From: Hydrotalea sandarakina
GTDB lineage: Bacteria > Bacteroidota > Bacteroidia > Chitinophagales > Chitinophagaceae
NCBI RefSeq assembly: GCF_003254115.1
Contig: NZ_QKZV01000010.1
Location: forward strand, 17,141-81,140
DNA: 64,000 nucleotides
Direction: 5' to 3'
How positions within the stretch are numbered: the first letter of the stretch is position 1; the number at the start of each line of letters is the position of its first letter. Below the pieces are notes generated by a model. That model saw nothing but the letters and a program-made list of their open reading frames with translations. It did no database searches and had not been told where the DNA came from. This document shows, piece after piece, positions 53,024-62,269 of this stretch. The position numbers were made by a program, and so were the translations under genes.

Positions 53024-55501
53024 ATGGTGCATTCATACAAACAGTATTTCTTTCGTGTTTGCTTACTATTGGGTTTCGCCCTCTTATCATTTTATACACA
53101 GGCGCAATTACCGGTTGACATTAATCAGCTTTCCGACCAGCAGCTTATTCAATATGTACAACAAGCCAACTTGGCGGGTTTAACACAAGATCAACTGATT
53201 GCTAAAGCCCGTGAAAAGGGTTTAAGTGATGCCCAAATTGCGGCATTGCAACAACGTATTCAGGCTTTGAATTTGGGGGCAAGTACCGGAGGAGCTTCGT
53301 CTAATACAACCGGAACCAATAGTAAAAGAAATGCAATACCTACTTATGGTCCGGGTTATCGCGATTCTATTAAAGGCTTACAGGTATTTGGTACCGATTT
53401 GTTTTCACAAGATAACCTCACCTTCGAGCCTAATTTAAATATTCCTACACCGGCCAATTATATCTTAGGTGCCGGCGATGAATTGGTGGTGGATGTGTAT
53501 GGCTATTCAGAAACCACCAAAAAATTACAGGTTACACCCGATGGTTATGTGCGTTATCCGAATGTGGGTCCCTTGAAAGTAATGGGATTAACTATTGAAG
53601 AAGCCAGACAAAAAATTAAAGCAGCTTTGCTGAAAATATACCCCGGCATTAGCGCAGGCAATACGTTTGTACAAGTTACCTTAGGTCAAATTCGTAGTAT
53701 TAAAGTAACCATGGTAGGTGAAATTAAACGCCCCGGTACTTATTCACTCCCCTCATTAGCTACCATTGCCAATGCATTGTATGTTTCCGGAGGCCCTTCT
53801 AAAATTGGAAGTTTACGACACATTAGCCTAATGCGCAATGGCAAACAAGTGGTTGATTTTGATTTTTACGACTTTTTATTAAAAGGCGACCTATCTAAAA
53901 ATGCGTTGTTGCAAGATGGCGATGTAATTAGTGTAGCACCTTATGCGCTTAGGGTGGCTATAAAAGGAGCCGTTAAAAAGCCGGCTATTTATGAATTAGG
54001 TAATACCAATAATATAGCCGCCTTATTGCAATATTGTGGGGGATTTGCCGATATTGCTTACAAGGCCAGAGTGCGTATTCAGCGTTTTGGTGAGGCCAAT
54101 CGCGAAATGCTAACCATTCCCACAGCGCAGTTTCAACAATTTGCTTTAGCATCCGGCGATACGGTTTTGGTGGATAGCGTAGCTAATTTATATGCCAACC
54201 GTGTTTTGGTGGGCGGTGCTGTATATCATCCCGGGAATTATGGGCTGAATGATATGCCCACGTTGCAGCAATTGGTAAAAGCCGTTCAACCTCGTGAAGA
54301 TGCCTATTTAACCCGTGCTATTATTCGCCGTTTGGATAAAGACTTTCAACCCAGTTTGCTGAGTTTCAATGTACAGGCGGTATTAGATGGACAATATAAT
54401 CTGCCTTTGCAGCGGGAGGATTCTATTTATATCTATCCTATTTCCGAGATACGGGAAAAATATATGGTTACCATTACGGGTGAAGTGAATAAGCCCACTC
54501 AATATCTTTTTGCTGAAAATATGAAGGTGGAGGATTTGATTCTAATGGCCGGCGGATTAAAGGATGGGGCTAGTTTAAAACAAATTGAAGTTTCCCGCCG
54601 TATTCGTAACGCCAATAATGGTACCGATTCTAATGCCTACGCCATTATTAAAGAAATAAACCTGACTACTGATAATTTGGCCAACGACACAGCGAATAAT
54701 ATTAGCCTGCAGCCATTTGATATTGTATCCGTACGTCGTTCACCCATGTATAAAGACCAAATTACCGTTGATGTGCAGGGTGAGGTACTGTATCCGGGAC
54801 AATATACCGTTTCTGCCAATTCAGAGCGGTTAAGTGATGTGATAAAGCGGGCAGGGGGATTAAAAGATGATGCTTATCCTGCCGGTGCCATATTAATCCG
54901 CAATACCTATCAACAACGTTCAGAAGCTGATAGTACTTTAATCAACAACAAACTCAATGCTTTGGAAGTGCAAAGCAGTAATGCATTGATGGCTACGGAT
55001 GCATCCGGTAATCCAATTACCGCTGATACCACTAAAAAAAGTCGTTTGGAAGCTTCCATTACTGAAGCGAAAAAGCAGGTAGGGATTCGGTTAGACGAAG
55101 CTTTGGCCAACCATGCTTCTGTGTATAATTTATTATTAGAAGAAGGCGATGTGATTAAAATACCAAAACAATTGCAAACCGTGCAATCTTTTGGCGGGGT
55201 ATATGTATCGCAGAAAGTGGTATATACCAAGGGTTTAACATTTAAGAAAGTCATTGACCAATCGGGGGGCTTTCAGCAATATGCTTCCCGTAAACGGAGC
55301 TATGTTATTTATCCCAATGGGGAAATAAGAAGTACCAAACACTTTTTGTTCTTTAAAACCTATCCGGAAATAAAACCCGGTACAGAAGTGTACGTGCCTA
55401 TTAAAAAGCGTACACCGGCTAATGAAATAGCCAGTACCGGTGCAGCCTTTGCTTCTATAGCAGGATTAATTGTTTCATTGGTATATTTAATTAAAAAATA
55501 A
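53024..55501 (+). CDS. Polysaccharide export protein with multiple SLBB domains (Wza-like)
   Basis: 825 residues. Signal peptide (CLLLGFALLSFYTQA), a Gln-rich helical N-terminal region (about 30-90; DINQLSDQQLIQYVQQANLA). A Poly_export domain (about 139-220; YILGAGDELVVDVYGYS) precedes SLBB-type modules beginning near residues 227, 310, 393, 482, 582 and 722, each with a V-x-G-x-V-x-x-P-G-x-Y-like strand. A C-terminal membrane helix (ASIAGLIVSLVYLIKK) closes the chain. Larger than classical Wza (about 380 residues). Forms the outer-membrane export portal of the polysaccharide pathway; first gene of the surface-polysaccharide locus. Confidence 0.92.
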   Translation: MVHSYKQYFFRVCLLLGFALLSFYTQAQLPVDINQLSDQQLIQYVQQANLAGLTQDQLIAKAREKGLSDAQIAALQQRIQALNLGASTGGASSNTTGTNSKRNAIPTYGPGYRDSIKGLQVFGTDLFSQDNLTFEPNLNIPTPANYILGAGDELVVDVYGYSETTKKLQVTPDGYVRYPNVGPLKVMGLTIEEARQKIKAALLKIYPGISAGNTFVQVTLGQIRSIKVTMVGEIKRPGTYSLPSLATIANALYVSGGPSKIGSLRHISLMRNGKQVVDFDFYDFLLKGDLSKNALLQDGDVISVAPYALRVAIKGAVKKPAIYELGNTNNIAALLQYCGGFADIAYKARVRIQRFGEANREMLTIPTAQFQQFALASGDTVLVDSVANLYANRVLVGGAVYHPGNYGLNDMPTLQQLVKAVQPREDAYLTRAIIRRLDKDFQPSLLSFNVQAVLDGQYNLPLQREDSIYIYPISEIREKYMVTITGEVNKPTQYLFAENMKVEDLILMAGGLKDGASLKQIEVSRRIRNANNGTDSNAYAIIKEINLTTDNLANDTANNISLQPFDIVSVRRSPMYKDQITVDVQGEVLYPGQYTVSANSERLSDVIKRAGGLKDDAYPAGAILIRNTYQQRSEADSTLINNKLNALEVQSSNALMATDASGNPITADTTKKSRLEASITEAKKQVGIRLDEALANHASVYNLLLEEGDVIKIPKQLQTVQSFGGVYVSQKVVYTKGLTFKKVIDQSGGFQQYASRKRSYVIYPNGEIRSTKHFLFFKTYPEIKPGTEVYVPIKKRTPANEIASTGAAFASIAGLIVSLVYLIKK

Positions 55502-55518
55502 GCAAGCCGTACAGGTGT

Positions 55519-56619
55519 ATGACACAAACAACCGAACCACAAGAAGAATATTATAGCCTGGCCGATATATGGCAGCAGGTAAAAGGCTTTTTGCGTTATT
55601 TGCGGCAGCAGTGGGCTTGGCTGTTAATAGCGGCTATTATGGGCATAGGGGGGGGTATTCTGTATTATTACCTGCAAAAACCGGCTTATCAGGCGGAAGA
55701 AACCTTTATTTTGGAAGAAAAAACCCCCGGTGGTGGAGGATTAGCAGGATTGGCTTCTCAATTTGGATTTGATATAAGTAGTTTAACCGGCAGCAGCAAC
55801 ATTTTTTCAGGCGATAATATTTTAGATATTTTAACCTCACGCCGCATAGTTGAACATGTTTTGTTGAGTAAAGTAGACAGCAACCAAACCAATGGTCCAA
55901 CATTGGCAGATGTGTTTTTAGATTTCAGTAAACTGAAAAAAGCCTGGCGCCACAAACCCGGGTTGGATACCATCAATTTTTATCGTGTCAGCGGCCGTAA
56001 TAGCCTTAGTTTGTTGCAGGATAGTGTATTGCATGAAGTATATAAACGGGTAACGCAAAAATATGTGTCTGTAAGCCGGTTAAATAAAAAAGGAACCATT
56101 ATTACCGTAACGGCTACATCTATCAATCCCGATTTTTCTTTGTTATTGGCCCGCCGAATGGTAAAAGAAGCCAGTGATTTGTACATTGACATCAAAACCT
56201 CGGTATCTGCTTCCAATGTCAATCGTTTACAGCAAAAGGCAGATTCGTTATTGGCCTTATTAAATAACAAAAGTTATCAGGTAGCCGGCATGCAAATCAA
56301 CGATGCCAATCCGGCTTTAAAATCAGTATTGGTACCCACCGAACTGGCTTCCCGCGATAGAACCGTATTAGCAACACTATATACGGAAGTAGTGAAGAAT
56401 TTGGAAACCGTGCGTACTACTTTAATGCTGCAAACGCCGGTGATTGAAGTGTTGGATATGCCGCATGCACCGTTGGAAGATGGGAAGATGAAGTTGAGTT
56501 TGGTTATCATCATTGGTTTTTTCATAGGATTGGTAGTAGGTGTAGGATATGTATTTATTCGCTATTTACAACAGCATTGGGCAATGAATGCAGCAAAAAA
56601 TATTCCTCCATTGTCTTAG
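55519..56619 (+). CDS. Wzz/chain-length determinant-like inner-membrane protein
   Basis: 366 residues with two transmembrane helices (about 30-50, LLIAAIMGIGGGILYYYL; and about 325-345, LSLVIIIGFFIGLVVGVGYVFI) enclosing a large periplasmic part with helical coiled-coil (SNVNRLQQKADSLLALLNNKSYQ). PVIEVLDMPHAPLED before TM2 is the Wzz-type Pro-rich motif. No C-terminal tyrosine kinase domain, so it is a Wzz rather than Wzc class protein. Works with the Wzx/Wzy genes downstream; starts 17 bases after the SLBB gene. Confidence 0.88.
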   Translation: MTQTTEPQEEYYSLADIWQQVKGFLRYLRQQWAWLLIAAIMGIGGGILYYYLQKPAYQAEETFILEEKTPGGGGLAGLASQFGFDISSLTGSSNIFSGDNILDILTSRRIVEHVLLSKVDSNQTNGPTLADVFLDFSKLKKAWRHKPGLDTINFYRVSGRNSLSLLQDSVLHEVYKRVTQKYVSVSRLNKKGTIITVTATSINPDFSLLLARRMVKEASDLYIDIKTSVSASNVNRLQQKADSLLALLNNKSYQVAGMQINDANPALKSVLVPTELASRDRTVLATLYTEVVKNLETVRTTLMLQTPVIEVLDMPHAPLEDGKMKLSLVIIIGFFIGLVVGVGYVFIRYLQQHWAMNAAKNIPPLS

Positions 56620-56844
56620 TGCGCAAAAAGTGAAATGGAATTTGTGTGTAGGAAAAATAAATTTATTGAATACTGCACAACCTACTTGGGAGTGAGGTTA
56701 GCGAAGCTTTGTGTGGTTTATTGAATATAAGCGTGTATTAAAGTAAATTATTAATTACTATGTAACTTTATTATTCCATAATTATAGTATTTAGTAATTC
56801 AAAATTGTGGAATAAAAGTTAGGAAAATAAATTATGTAAATACA

Positions 56845-57141
56845 ATGCGAATTACCCAACAACAGGCAAAAGCCATTGTACAGCAGGTGAAAGCCATTGA
56901 TGCGGAAGCTGCCGTTTATTTATACGGCAGTCGGGTAAATGATGCATTGAAAGGGGGGGATATAGACATTGCTATTGTGAGTAATAACATCGCCATAAAA
57001 GATAAAGTAGCGATACAGATGAACCTATATGATGTATTGGAAGGTTTAAAATTAGATATATTGGTGGTAGAAGATACTGAGATGCCTTTTTGGCAAGTGG
57101 TGCAGTCAAGTGCCATTAATTTAAAAGCATATGTTGAATAA
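56845..57141 (+). CDS. MNT-domain nucleotidyltransferase (antitoxin of an MNT/HEPN pair)
   Basis: 98 residues. YLYGSRVNDALKGGDIDIAI is the minimal nucleotidyltransferase active site (GS, then D-x-D), with VVEDTEMPFW near the end. Members of MNT/HEPN modules AMPylate the HEPN toxin to neutralise it. It overlaps the next gene by 11 bases. The position between wzz-like and wzx-like genes of a polysaccharide cluster is unusual but has precedent for mobile toxin-antitoxin insertions. Confidence 0.82.
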   Translation: MRITQQQAKAIVQQVKAIDAEAAVYLYGSRVNDALKGGDIDIAIVSNNIAIKDKVAIQMNLYDVLEGLKLDILVVEDTEMPFWQVVQSSAINLKAYVE

Positions 57142-57586
57142 GCAGTTAGCGTTGTTAAGAGCAGATTTTGCTTTGCTGGAAGAGGCCATGTTGCAAATGG
57201 AATATTCTATACAGAAGTGTAAGCATTTAATTGAAATGCCTGTTGAAGCATATACCCCTGAAGCATTGGAGCATATTGAAGCGTATACAGCACGGTTTGC
57301 CAGGCTATCAGATATGTATTTAAAAAAAATTATACGGAATATTGCAGTAATGGAAGGCTATGCCACCAACTCATTTAGGGAAACTTTAGAGTTAGGATCA
57401 AAATTAGGTTTTATAGCCAATGCCAACATATTGTTAGAAATAAGGGTATTTAGGAATGAAATAGCACATGATTATATTCCCTTATTGCAAAGTAAAATTT
57501 TTGTGGAAGTAAACAGGGTATTGCCTTATTTACTGGAAAACATTCAAACCAGTAAAAAATATATGGTTCTGAATGGCTGGTTGTAA
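57131..57586 (+). CDS. HEPN-domain protein (putative RNase toxin of an MNT/HEPN pair)
   Basis: 151 residues, all-helical. RNEIAHDY at about residues 108-115 matches the RX4HXY motif of HEPN toxins: the Arg and His form the RNase site and the Tyr is the AMPylation acceptor in characterised pairs. MEGYATNSFRETLELGSKLG is a typical HEPN helix. Overlaps the MNT gene by 11 bases, as in other type VII modules. Confidence 0.8.
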   Translation: MLNKQLALLRADFALLEEAMLQMEYSIQKCKHLIEMPVEAYTPEALEHIEAYTARFARLSDMYLKKIIRNIAVMEGYATNSFRETLELGSKLGFIANANILLEIRVFRNEIAHDYIPLLQSKIFVEVNRVLPYLLENIQTSKKYMVLNGWL

Positions 57587-57615
57587 TATTTTTTAGCAGC
57601 TAAAAAAAAATTGGA

Positions 57616-58911
57616 TTGACAGTTATAACAAGGTTACTCAAAAAAAATATTTTTAAAGATTTTTTATCGGTTTCTTTTATACAAGGGTTAAACTATTTAG
57701 TACCCTTGTTATTAATGCCCTATGTAGTAAGGAGATTGGGACCCGAATATTTTGGGTTAGCATCTTTTTCTCAATCTTTTGTTCTGTATTTTACTTTGAT
57801 TGTTAATTATGGGTTTGATTTATCCGCCACCCGTGAAGTGGCTAAAGCAACAGGTAACGTGAAACGACAAGGGCAAATTTTTAATGAAATTTTGCAGGTA
57901 AAAACTTTCTTATTTGTAATTAGCTCAATTTTATTTTTAATTGTTATGGCACTAACGCCTAAATTAAAAGAGCACGCTCAATTACACATCGTCAGCTATT
58001 TAATAAATATTGGTGCTGTTTTATTCCCCATGTGGTTTTTTCAGGGAATCAATCAATTAAAGATGGCCACTATTTTTAATTTCTCGGCTAAAGTGCTTAT
58101 GGCATTATTAGTTATTTTATTTGTACACAATGCTAGCGATTATGTTAATTATAATGGAGCTTTAAGTCTGGCACAAATTCTACTCGGTATTAGCAGTTTT
58201 ATATATGTATATAAAAAATATACTATTAAATTGTATTGGATAGGTTGGTTAAAAATAAGGGTAATTTTAAAGCAAGGATTCTCCCTATTTCTATCCATGA
58301 TTGTAATTAATTTTTATACAACTACTAATATCGTTTTGTTAGGATTTTTATCAAATAATACGGCTACCGGTTATTTTGCCGGAACAGCAAAAGTAATAGC
58401 TGTTGTAATGACGGTGATGTTAATGCCATTAAGTTATATTTTGTACCCTAAAATAGCACATACGCTGCACCATGATAAAGAGGCTGGTATTGAGCTATTG
58501 CAGAAGACTATTTGGATAGCATTCGGTATAGGATTAATAATGAGTTTGGGAGTATTGATTTTTTCTAAATGGATAATCATAATACTTTTTGGACAATCTT
58601 TTTTACCTGCACAAACAACACTAATCATAATGAGTGCTTTACCCTTTTTAATTGCTTTGAGTAATGCTTTTGGAATTCAGGGTATGTTGAATTTTAAAAT
58701 GGACAAAGCATTTTTAAAAATAACCAGCTTGGGAGCAATTTTGTGTGTTGTAGTAAACTTATTTGTAATACCTATTTATAATCAAAATGGCGCTGCATTT
58801 GCTTGGCTTTTTACTGAATGTTTTATTACGGGAGCAGCTATTTTTTATATTAAAAAAGTTCTTCCAACGATATTTGATTTTAAGATATTAAAAAACTTAA
58901 TCCATGTTTGA
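57616..58911 (+). CDS. Wzx-like polysaccharide flippase
   Basis: 431 residues, about 12 transmembrane helices. KDFLSVSFIQGLNYLVPLLLMPYVVRRLGPEYFGL is the characteristic N-terminus of O-antigen/polysaccharide flippases of the MOP superfamily. The reading frame has no upstream ATG: TTG at 57616 gives the only start that retains the first helix, since the first internal ATG lies in LLLMPYV. Flips lipid-linked repeat units to the periplasm. Overlaps glf by 8 bases. Confidence 0.9.
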   Translation: MTVITRLLKKNIFKDFLSVSFIQGLNYLVPLLLMPYVVRRLGPEYFGLASFSQSFVLYFTLIVNYGFDLSATREVAKATGNVKRQGQIFNEILQVKTFLFVISSILFLIVMALTPKLKEHAQLHIVSYLINIGAVLFPMWFFQGINQLKMATIFNFSAKVLMALLVILFVHNASDYVNYNGALSLAQILLGISSFIYVYKKYTIKLYWIGWLKIRVILKQGFSLFLSMIVINFYTTTNIVLLGFLSNNTATGYFAGTAKVIAVVMTVMLMPLSYILYPKIAHTLHHDKEAGIELLQKTIWIAFGIGLIMSLGVLIFSKWIIIILFGQSFLPAQTTLIIMSALPFLIALSNAFGIQGMLNFKMDKAFLKITSLGAILCVVVNLFVIPIYNQNGAAFAWLFTECFITGAAIFYIKKVLPTIFDFKILKNLIHV

Positions 58912-60010
58912 TTTTTTAATTGTAGGGGCTGGTTTTTCCGGAGCTGTTCTAGCGGAACGGATCGCATCACAATTAGGCAAGAAGGTTTTAGTTGTTGATA
59001 AACGTAACCACATAGGAGGCAATGCCTATGATTATTATAATGAAGCCGGTATATTAATACATAAGTATGGGCCTCATTGGTTTCATACGAACGATAAGGG
59101 AGTTTTTAATTATTTATCTCAATTTACTAAATGGCGATATCATTTCCATGTTGTAAAAACATACGTTGATGGACGTTTGTTACCTATTCCCATTAATATG
59201 GACACTTTAAATAGTTTATATGGATTAAATCTTCAGTCACCCGAAGAGGTTCAAGCATATTTCGATAAAGTAAAATTACCTATTTCCAATCCTAAAAATA
59301 GTGAAGAGGTAGTTGTAAGTCAGGTGGGCGAGGATCTTTATAATAAATTCTTTAAGGGATATACATTAAAACAATGGGAAATTCATCCTAAAGATTTGGC
59401 TGCAAGTGTTACTGCAAGAATTCCGACAAGAACCAATAGAGATGAAAGATATTTTACAGATACTTACCAATGTATGCCAAAAGATGGATACACTGTTCTA
59501 TTTCAAAATATGCTTAATCATCCTAACATATCAATATTGTTAAATACTGATTATAAGGATATTCAAACTTTTATCCCTTTCAATAAAATGATTTATACTG
59601 GTCCAATTGACAGTTTCTTTGATTATAAATTTGGTAAACTGCCCTATCGAAGTTTAAAATTTGAGCATGAAACGCATAACAAAGAATATTTTCAATCGGT
59701 GCAACAAGTGAATTATCCGAATGACTATGATTTTACCAGGATAGTTGAATGGAAACACGCTACCGGACAGCAATCTTCTGTAACAACCATTACACGTGAA
59801 TATTCTATTTTGGCCAATGATGAAACTGATAAATATTATCCTATTCCTATGGAAGAAAACCATCAATTATTTAATTTATACAAAAAAGAAGCTGATAAGT
59901 TGGGTAATGTAATATTTTGTGGTAGGTTGGCAGATTATAAATATTATAATATGGATCAGGTAATTGCTCGGGCATTAATGATATTTGAAAAACAAATAAA
60001 TACAAAGTAA
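58904..60010 (+). CDS. glf: UDP-galactopyranose mutase
   Basis: 368 residues. FAD-binding start DFLIVGAGFSGAVLAERIASQLGKKVLVVDKRNHIGGNAYD, substrate pocket KYGPHWFHTNDKGVFNYLSQF, MPKDGYTVLFQNML and the C-terminal FCGRLADYKYYNMDQVIARAL. Interconverts UDP-galactopyranose and UDP-galactofuranose. Provides the activated galactofuranose donor for this locus. Stop TAA overlaps the next ATG by one base. Confidence 0.95.
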   Translation: MFDFLIVGAGFSGAVLAERIASQLGKKVLVVDKRNHIGGNAYDYYNEAGILIHKYGPHWFHTNDKGVFNYLSQFTKWRYHFHVVKTYVDGRLLPIPINMDTLNSLYGLNLQSPEEVQAYFDKVKLPISNPKNSEEVVVSQVGEDLYNKFFKGYTLKQWEIHPKDLAASVTARIPTRTNRDERYFTDTYQCMPKDGYTVLFQNMLNHPNISILLNTDYKDIQTFIPFNKMIYTGPIDSFFDYKFGKLPYRSLKFEHETHNKEYFQSVQQVNYPNDYDFTRIVEWKHATGQQSSVTTITREYSILANDETDKYYPIPMEENHQLFNLYKKEADKLGNVIFCGRLADYKYYNMDQVIARALMIFEKQINTK

Positions 60011-60888
60011 TGAAGATTGCTGCAGTTGTTGTAACATATAATCGGTTAAGTTTATTGAAAGAATGTATACAGGCACTAAGAGCGCAAACTTATCCTTTGG
60101 ATAAGATTATTGTTGTTAATAACTCAAGTACGGATGGCACTTTGGAATGGTTATTACAACAACCCGATTTAGATGTCGTAACACAGGAGAATAGTGGAAG
60201 TGCAGGTGGACAATATACCGGAATTAAAAAAGCTTATGATGAGGCATTTGATTGGATATGGTGTATGGATGATGATACAATACCTTCATCTGATGCATTA
60301 TTAAAACTTATTGATAAAATTCCTCCAATTGAAAAGCATGTTGAATTTGAGATAGGCTTTTTATGTAGCAAAGTGATTTGGATTGATTCAACCCCTCATC
60401 AAATGAATATTCCTGCGATGCGATCTTCAATTGGGTCTCTGCCGTTTAATTTCTTAAATGTAGATAACGTTTTATTGTGCGAAAGTGCATCTTTTGTTTC
60501 AATTATTTTCAATAGGAAAGCAATTTCAAAACTTGGATTCCCAAACAAAGATTATGTAATTTGGGGTGACGATGTCGAATATTCAAATAGAATGACTCAG
60601 AATAGATATTTAGGTGTTTATGTAAATGATTCAATAGTTTTACACAAAACAACGAAGAATAAAAATGCAGAAATTATTTTGGAAGATGAAGTTAATTATG
60701 TAAAGTTTTATTATGGCGTAAGAAACACTATATCTAATTTTAGAAAATATAGAAAAAAATTCTATTTTTTGATGATTTTAAAAACATTATTTTACAATCC
60801 CTACCTGATTCTTTTCAAAAGGAAAAATAAAAGGTTGAAGCTTTTATTTTTAAATATGAAAGCACTTTTTGCTTCCATAAATGTTTGA
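60010..60888 (+). CDS. Glycosyltransferase family 2, possibly a galactofuranosyltransferase
   Basis: 292 residues. GT-A fold: VVVTYNRLSLLKECIQALRAQTYPLDKIIVVNNSSTDGT, then WIWCMDDDTIPS with the DxD motif and YVIWGDDVEYSNRM as the acceptor/base region. The ENSGSAGGQYTGIKKAYD stretch is shared by GlfT-like enzymes. Its 1-base overlap with glf and the family similarity suggest galactofuranosyl transfer; this is inference. Confidence 0.85.
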   Translation: MKIAAVVVTYNRLSLLKECIQALRAQTYPLDKIIVVNNSSTDGTLEWLLQQPDLDVVTQENSGSAGGQYTGIKKAYDEAFDWIWCMDDDTIPSSDALLKLIDKIPPIEKHVEFEIGFLCSKVIWIDSTPHQMNIPAMRSSIGSLPFNFLNVDNVLLCESASFVSIIFNRKAISKLGFPNKDYVIWGDDVEYSNRMTQNRYLGVYVNDSIVLHKTTKNKNAEIILEDEVNYVKFYYGVRNTISNFRKYRKKFYFLMILKTLFYNPYLILFKRKNKRLKLLFLNMKALFASINV

Positions 60889-60928
60889 TAGGATTTTAAT
60901 ATAGTTTGATTGTTTTTTAAATAGTATT

Positions 60929-62269
60929 ATGCTAACATTTAAATTTAAAAGGCACGATTTTTTTATATTTTTCATCTTGATTTTGACATTTTATGTATTT
61001 AATATTTTTAATTTATATTTAAATATTGGTTTTTTAAAAGTATCTTACATTTTTGTTTTTGTCATTTCATTATTTCAAATAATAAAAAATGGTAAACAAA
61101 GTAAATCGCTGTTTGTTCTTCTTCTTTTTATTTTCTCTTATTATATGAAGATTAAAGAATATTTATTTGATAATATTCAAATTTTTAATCCAAGTAGTTT
61201 TGATGAGAAAATATATACGTTTCGATCTATATTTTTATATGAAGTTTTTTTTCTAATTTTCTTTCTTTTTCTTGATATTAAAAATTTTACTTCATTTAAT
61301 TTAAGATTTAGCCAATGCAAAAAAAATAGTTTAATTTTTTTCATTTGTATAATAATATCTCTTTTAATTACAATTTTAGCCAAGAACGGTACAAATTTAT
61401 TTTCTTCAAATAATTCTATTGGTTATGGGGAAAATGAAATAAATGCTACTGGAATAATTGAGTATAATGTGTTTTTTTTCTTGATCGCTTACTTATTCAT
61501 GCCCAAAAATAAATTTTATTTTATCATTCTTTTATTCTCTATTTTATTTTATTGTATAAAAAATATTTTATTAGGTGGGCGAATTGAAACATTTCAGGTT
61601 TTTTTAGTTTTTTTATTTTTGAGATTAGAAAATAAAATAAATTGGTTTTTTTTATTATTTATTATATTTATTTTTTATTATCTATCTAAACTATATGAGT
61701 CAGTTAGACTGAATCCACTAGAATTATTCTATACCCCCTTAAATGAAATTCTATTAGGTCCATTTTATCAGAAAAAAGATGTTTCAATAACTAATCAAGG
61801 TGAAATTTTTTCTGCAACTAATCGATTGTTCTCCCTGGTAGATGTCGGTGTACTTGATTTAAAGATGAGAATACTTAGTTTTTTCTCTTTTTTACTTTCA
61901 ATAATTGTACCATATTCTTTTTTGCCGGATTATGCTGTTTTAAGTAAATTTTTGAGTGATAAATATTTTACATTGGGCGGCAGCTTGATTCCTGGTTACT
62001 TATATGTTTGGTTTGGTTTTTTGGGATTATTGATTTCATCCTTTTTACTTTCTTATCTATTTAATTACTTCGCAAACTCTATGAACAAGTATCACAACTT
62101 TTATGCTTTACTTTTTTTTGCTACAACTCCGAGATGGTTTGCTTATAATCCCTTGTCATTAATAAAACTTAATTTCTATGGTTTAATTATATTTTTTCTT
62201 TTTATTCAATTAAATAAATATTTGATTTCTATTAAAATATCTAAAACTAATTTTCTTGAAAGTAGATAA
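60929..62269 (+). CDS. Wzy-like O-antigen/oligosaccharide repeat-unit polymerase
   Basis: 446 residues, 10-12 transmembrane helices, very Phe/Ile-rich, with a long central loop (about residues 245-300; YESVRLNPLELFYTPLNEILLGP). Low sequence conservation is typical of Wzy, so the call rests on topology and position after the flippase and glycosyltransferase genes. The DNA is strikingly T/A-rich compared with genes before 60 kb. Overlaps the following glycosyltransferase by 14 bases. Confidence 0.75.
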   Translation: MLTFKFKRHDFFIFFILILTFYVFNIFNLYLNIGFLKVSYIFVFVISLFQIIKNGKQSKSLFVLLLFIFSYYMKIKEYLFDNIQIFNPSSFDEKIYTFRSIFLYEVFFLIFFLFLDIKNFTSFNLRFSQCKKNSLIFFICIIISLLITILAKNGTNLFSSNNSIGYGENEINATGIIEYNVFFFLIAYLFMPKNKFYFIILLFSILFYCIKNILLGGRIETFQVFLVFLFLRLENKINWFFLLFIIFIFYYLSKLYESVRLNPLELFYTPLNEILLGPFYQKKDVSITNQGEIFSATNRLFSLVDVGVLDLKMRILSFFSFLLSIIVPYSFLPDYAVLSKFLSDKYFTLGGSLIPGYLYVWFGFLGLLISSFLLSYLFNYFANSMNKYHNFYALLFFATTPRWFAYNPLSLIKLNFYGLIIFFLFIQLNKYLISIKISKTNFLESR

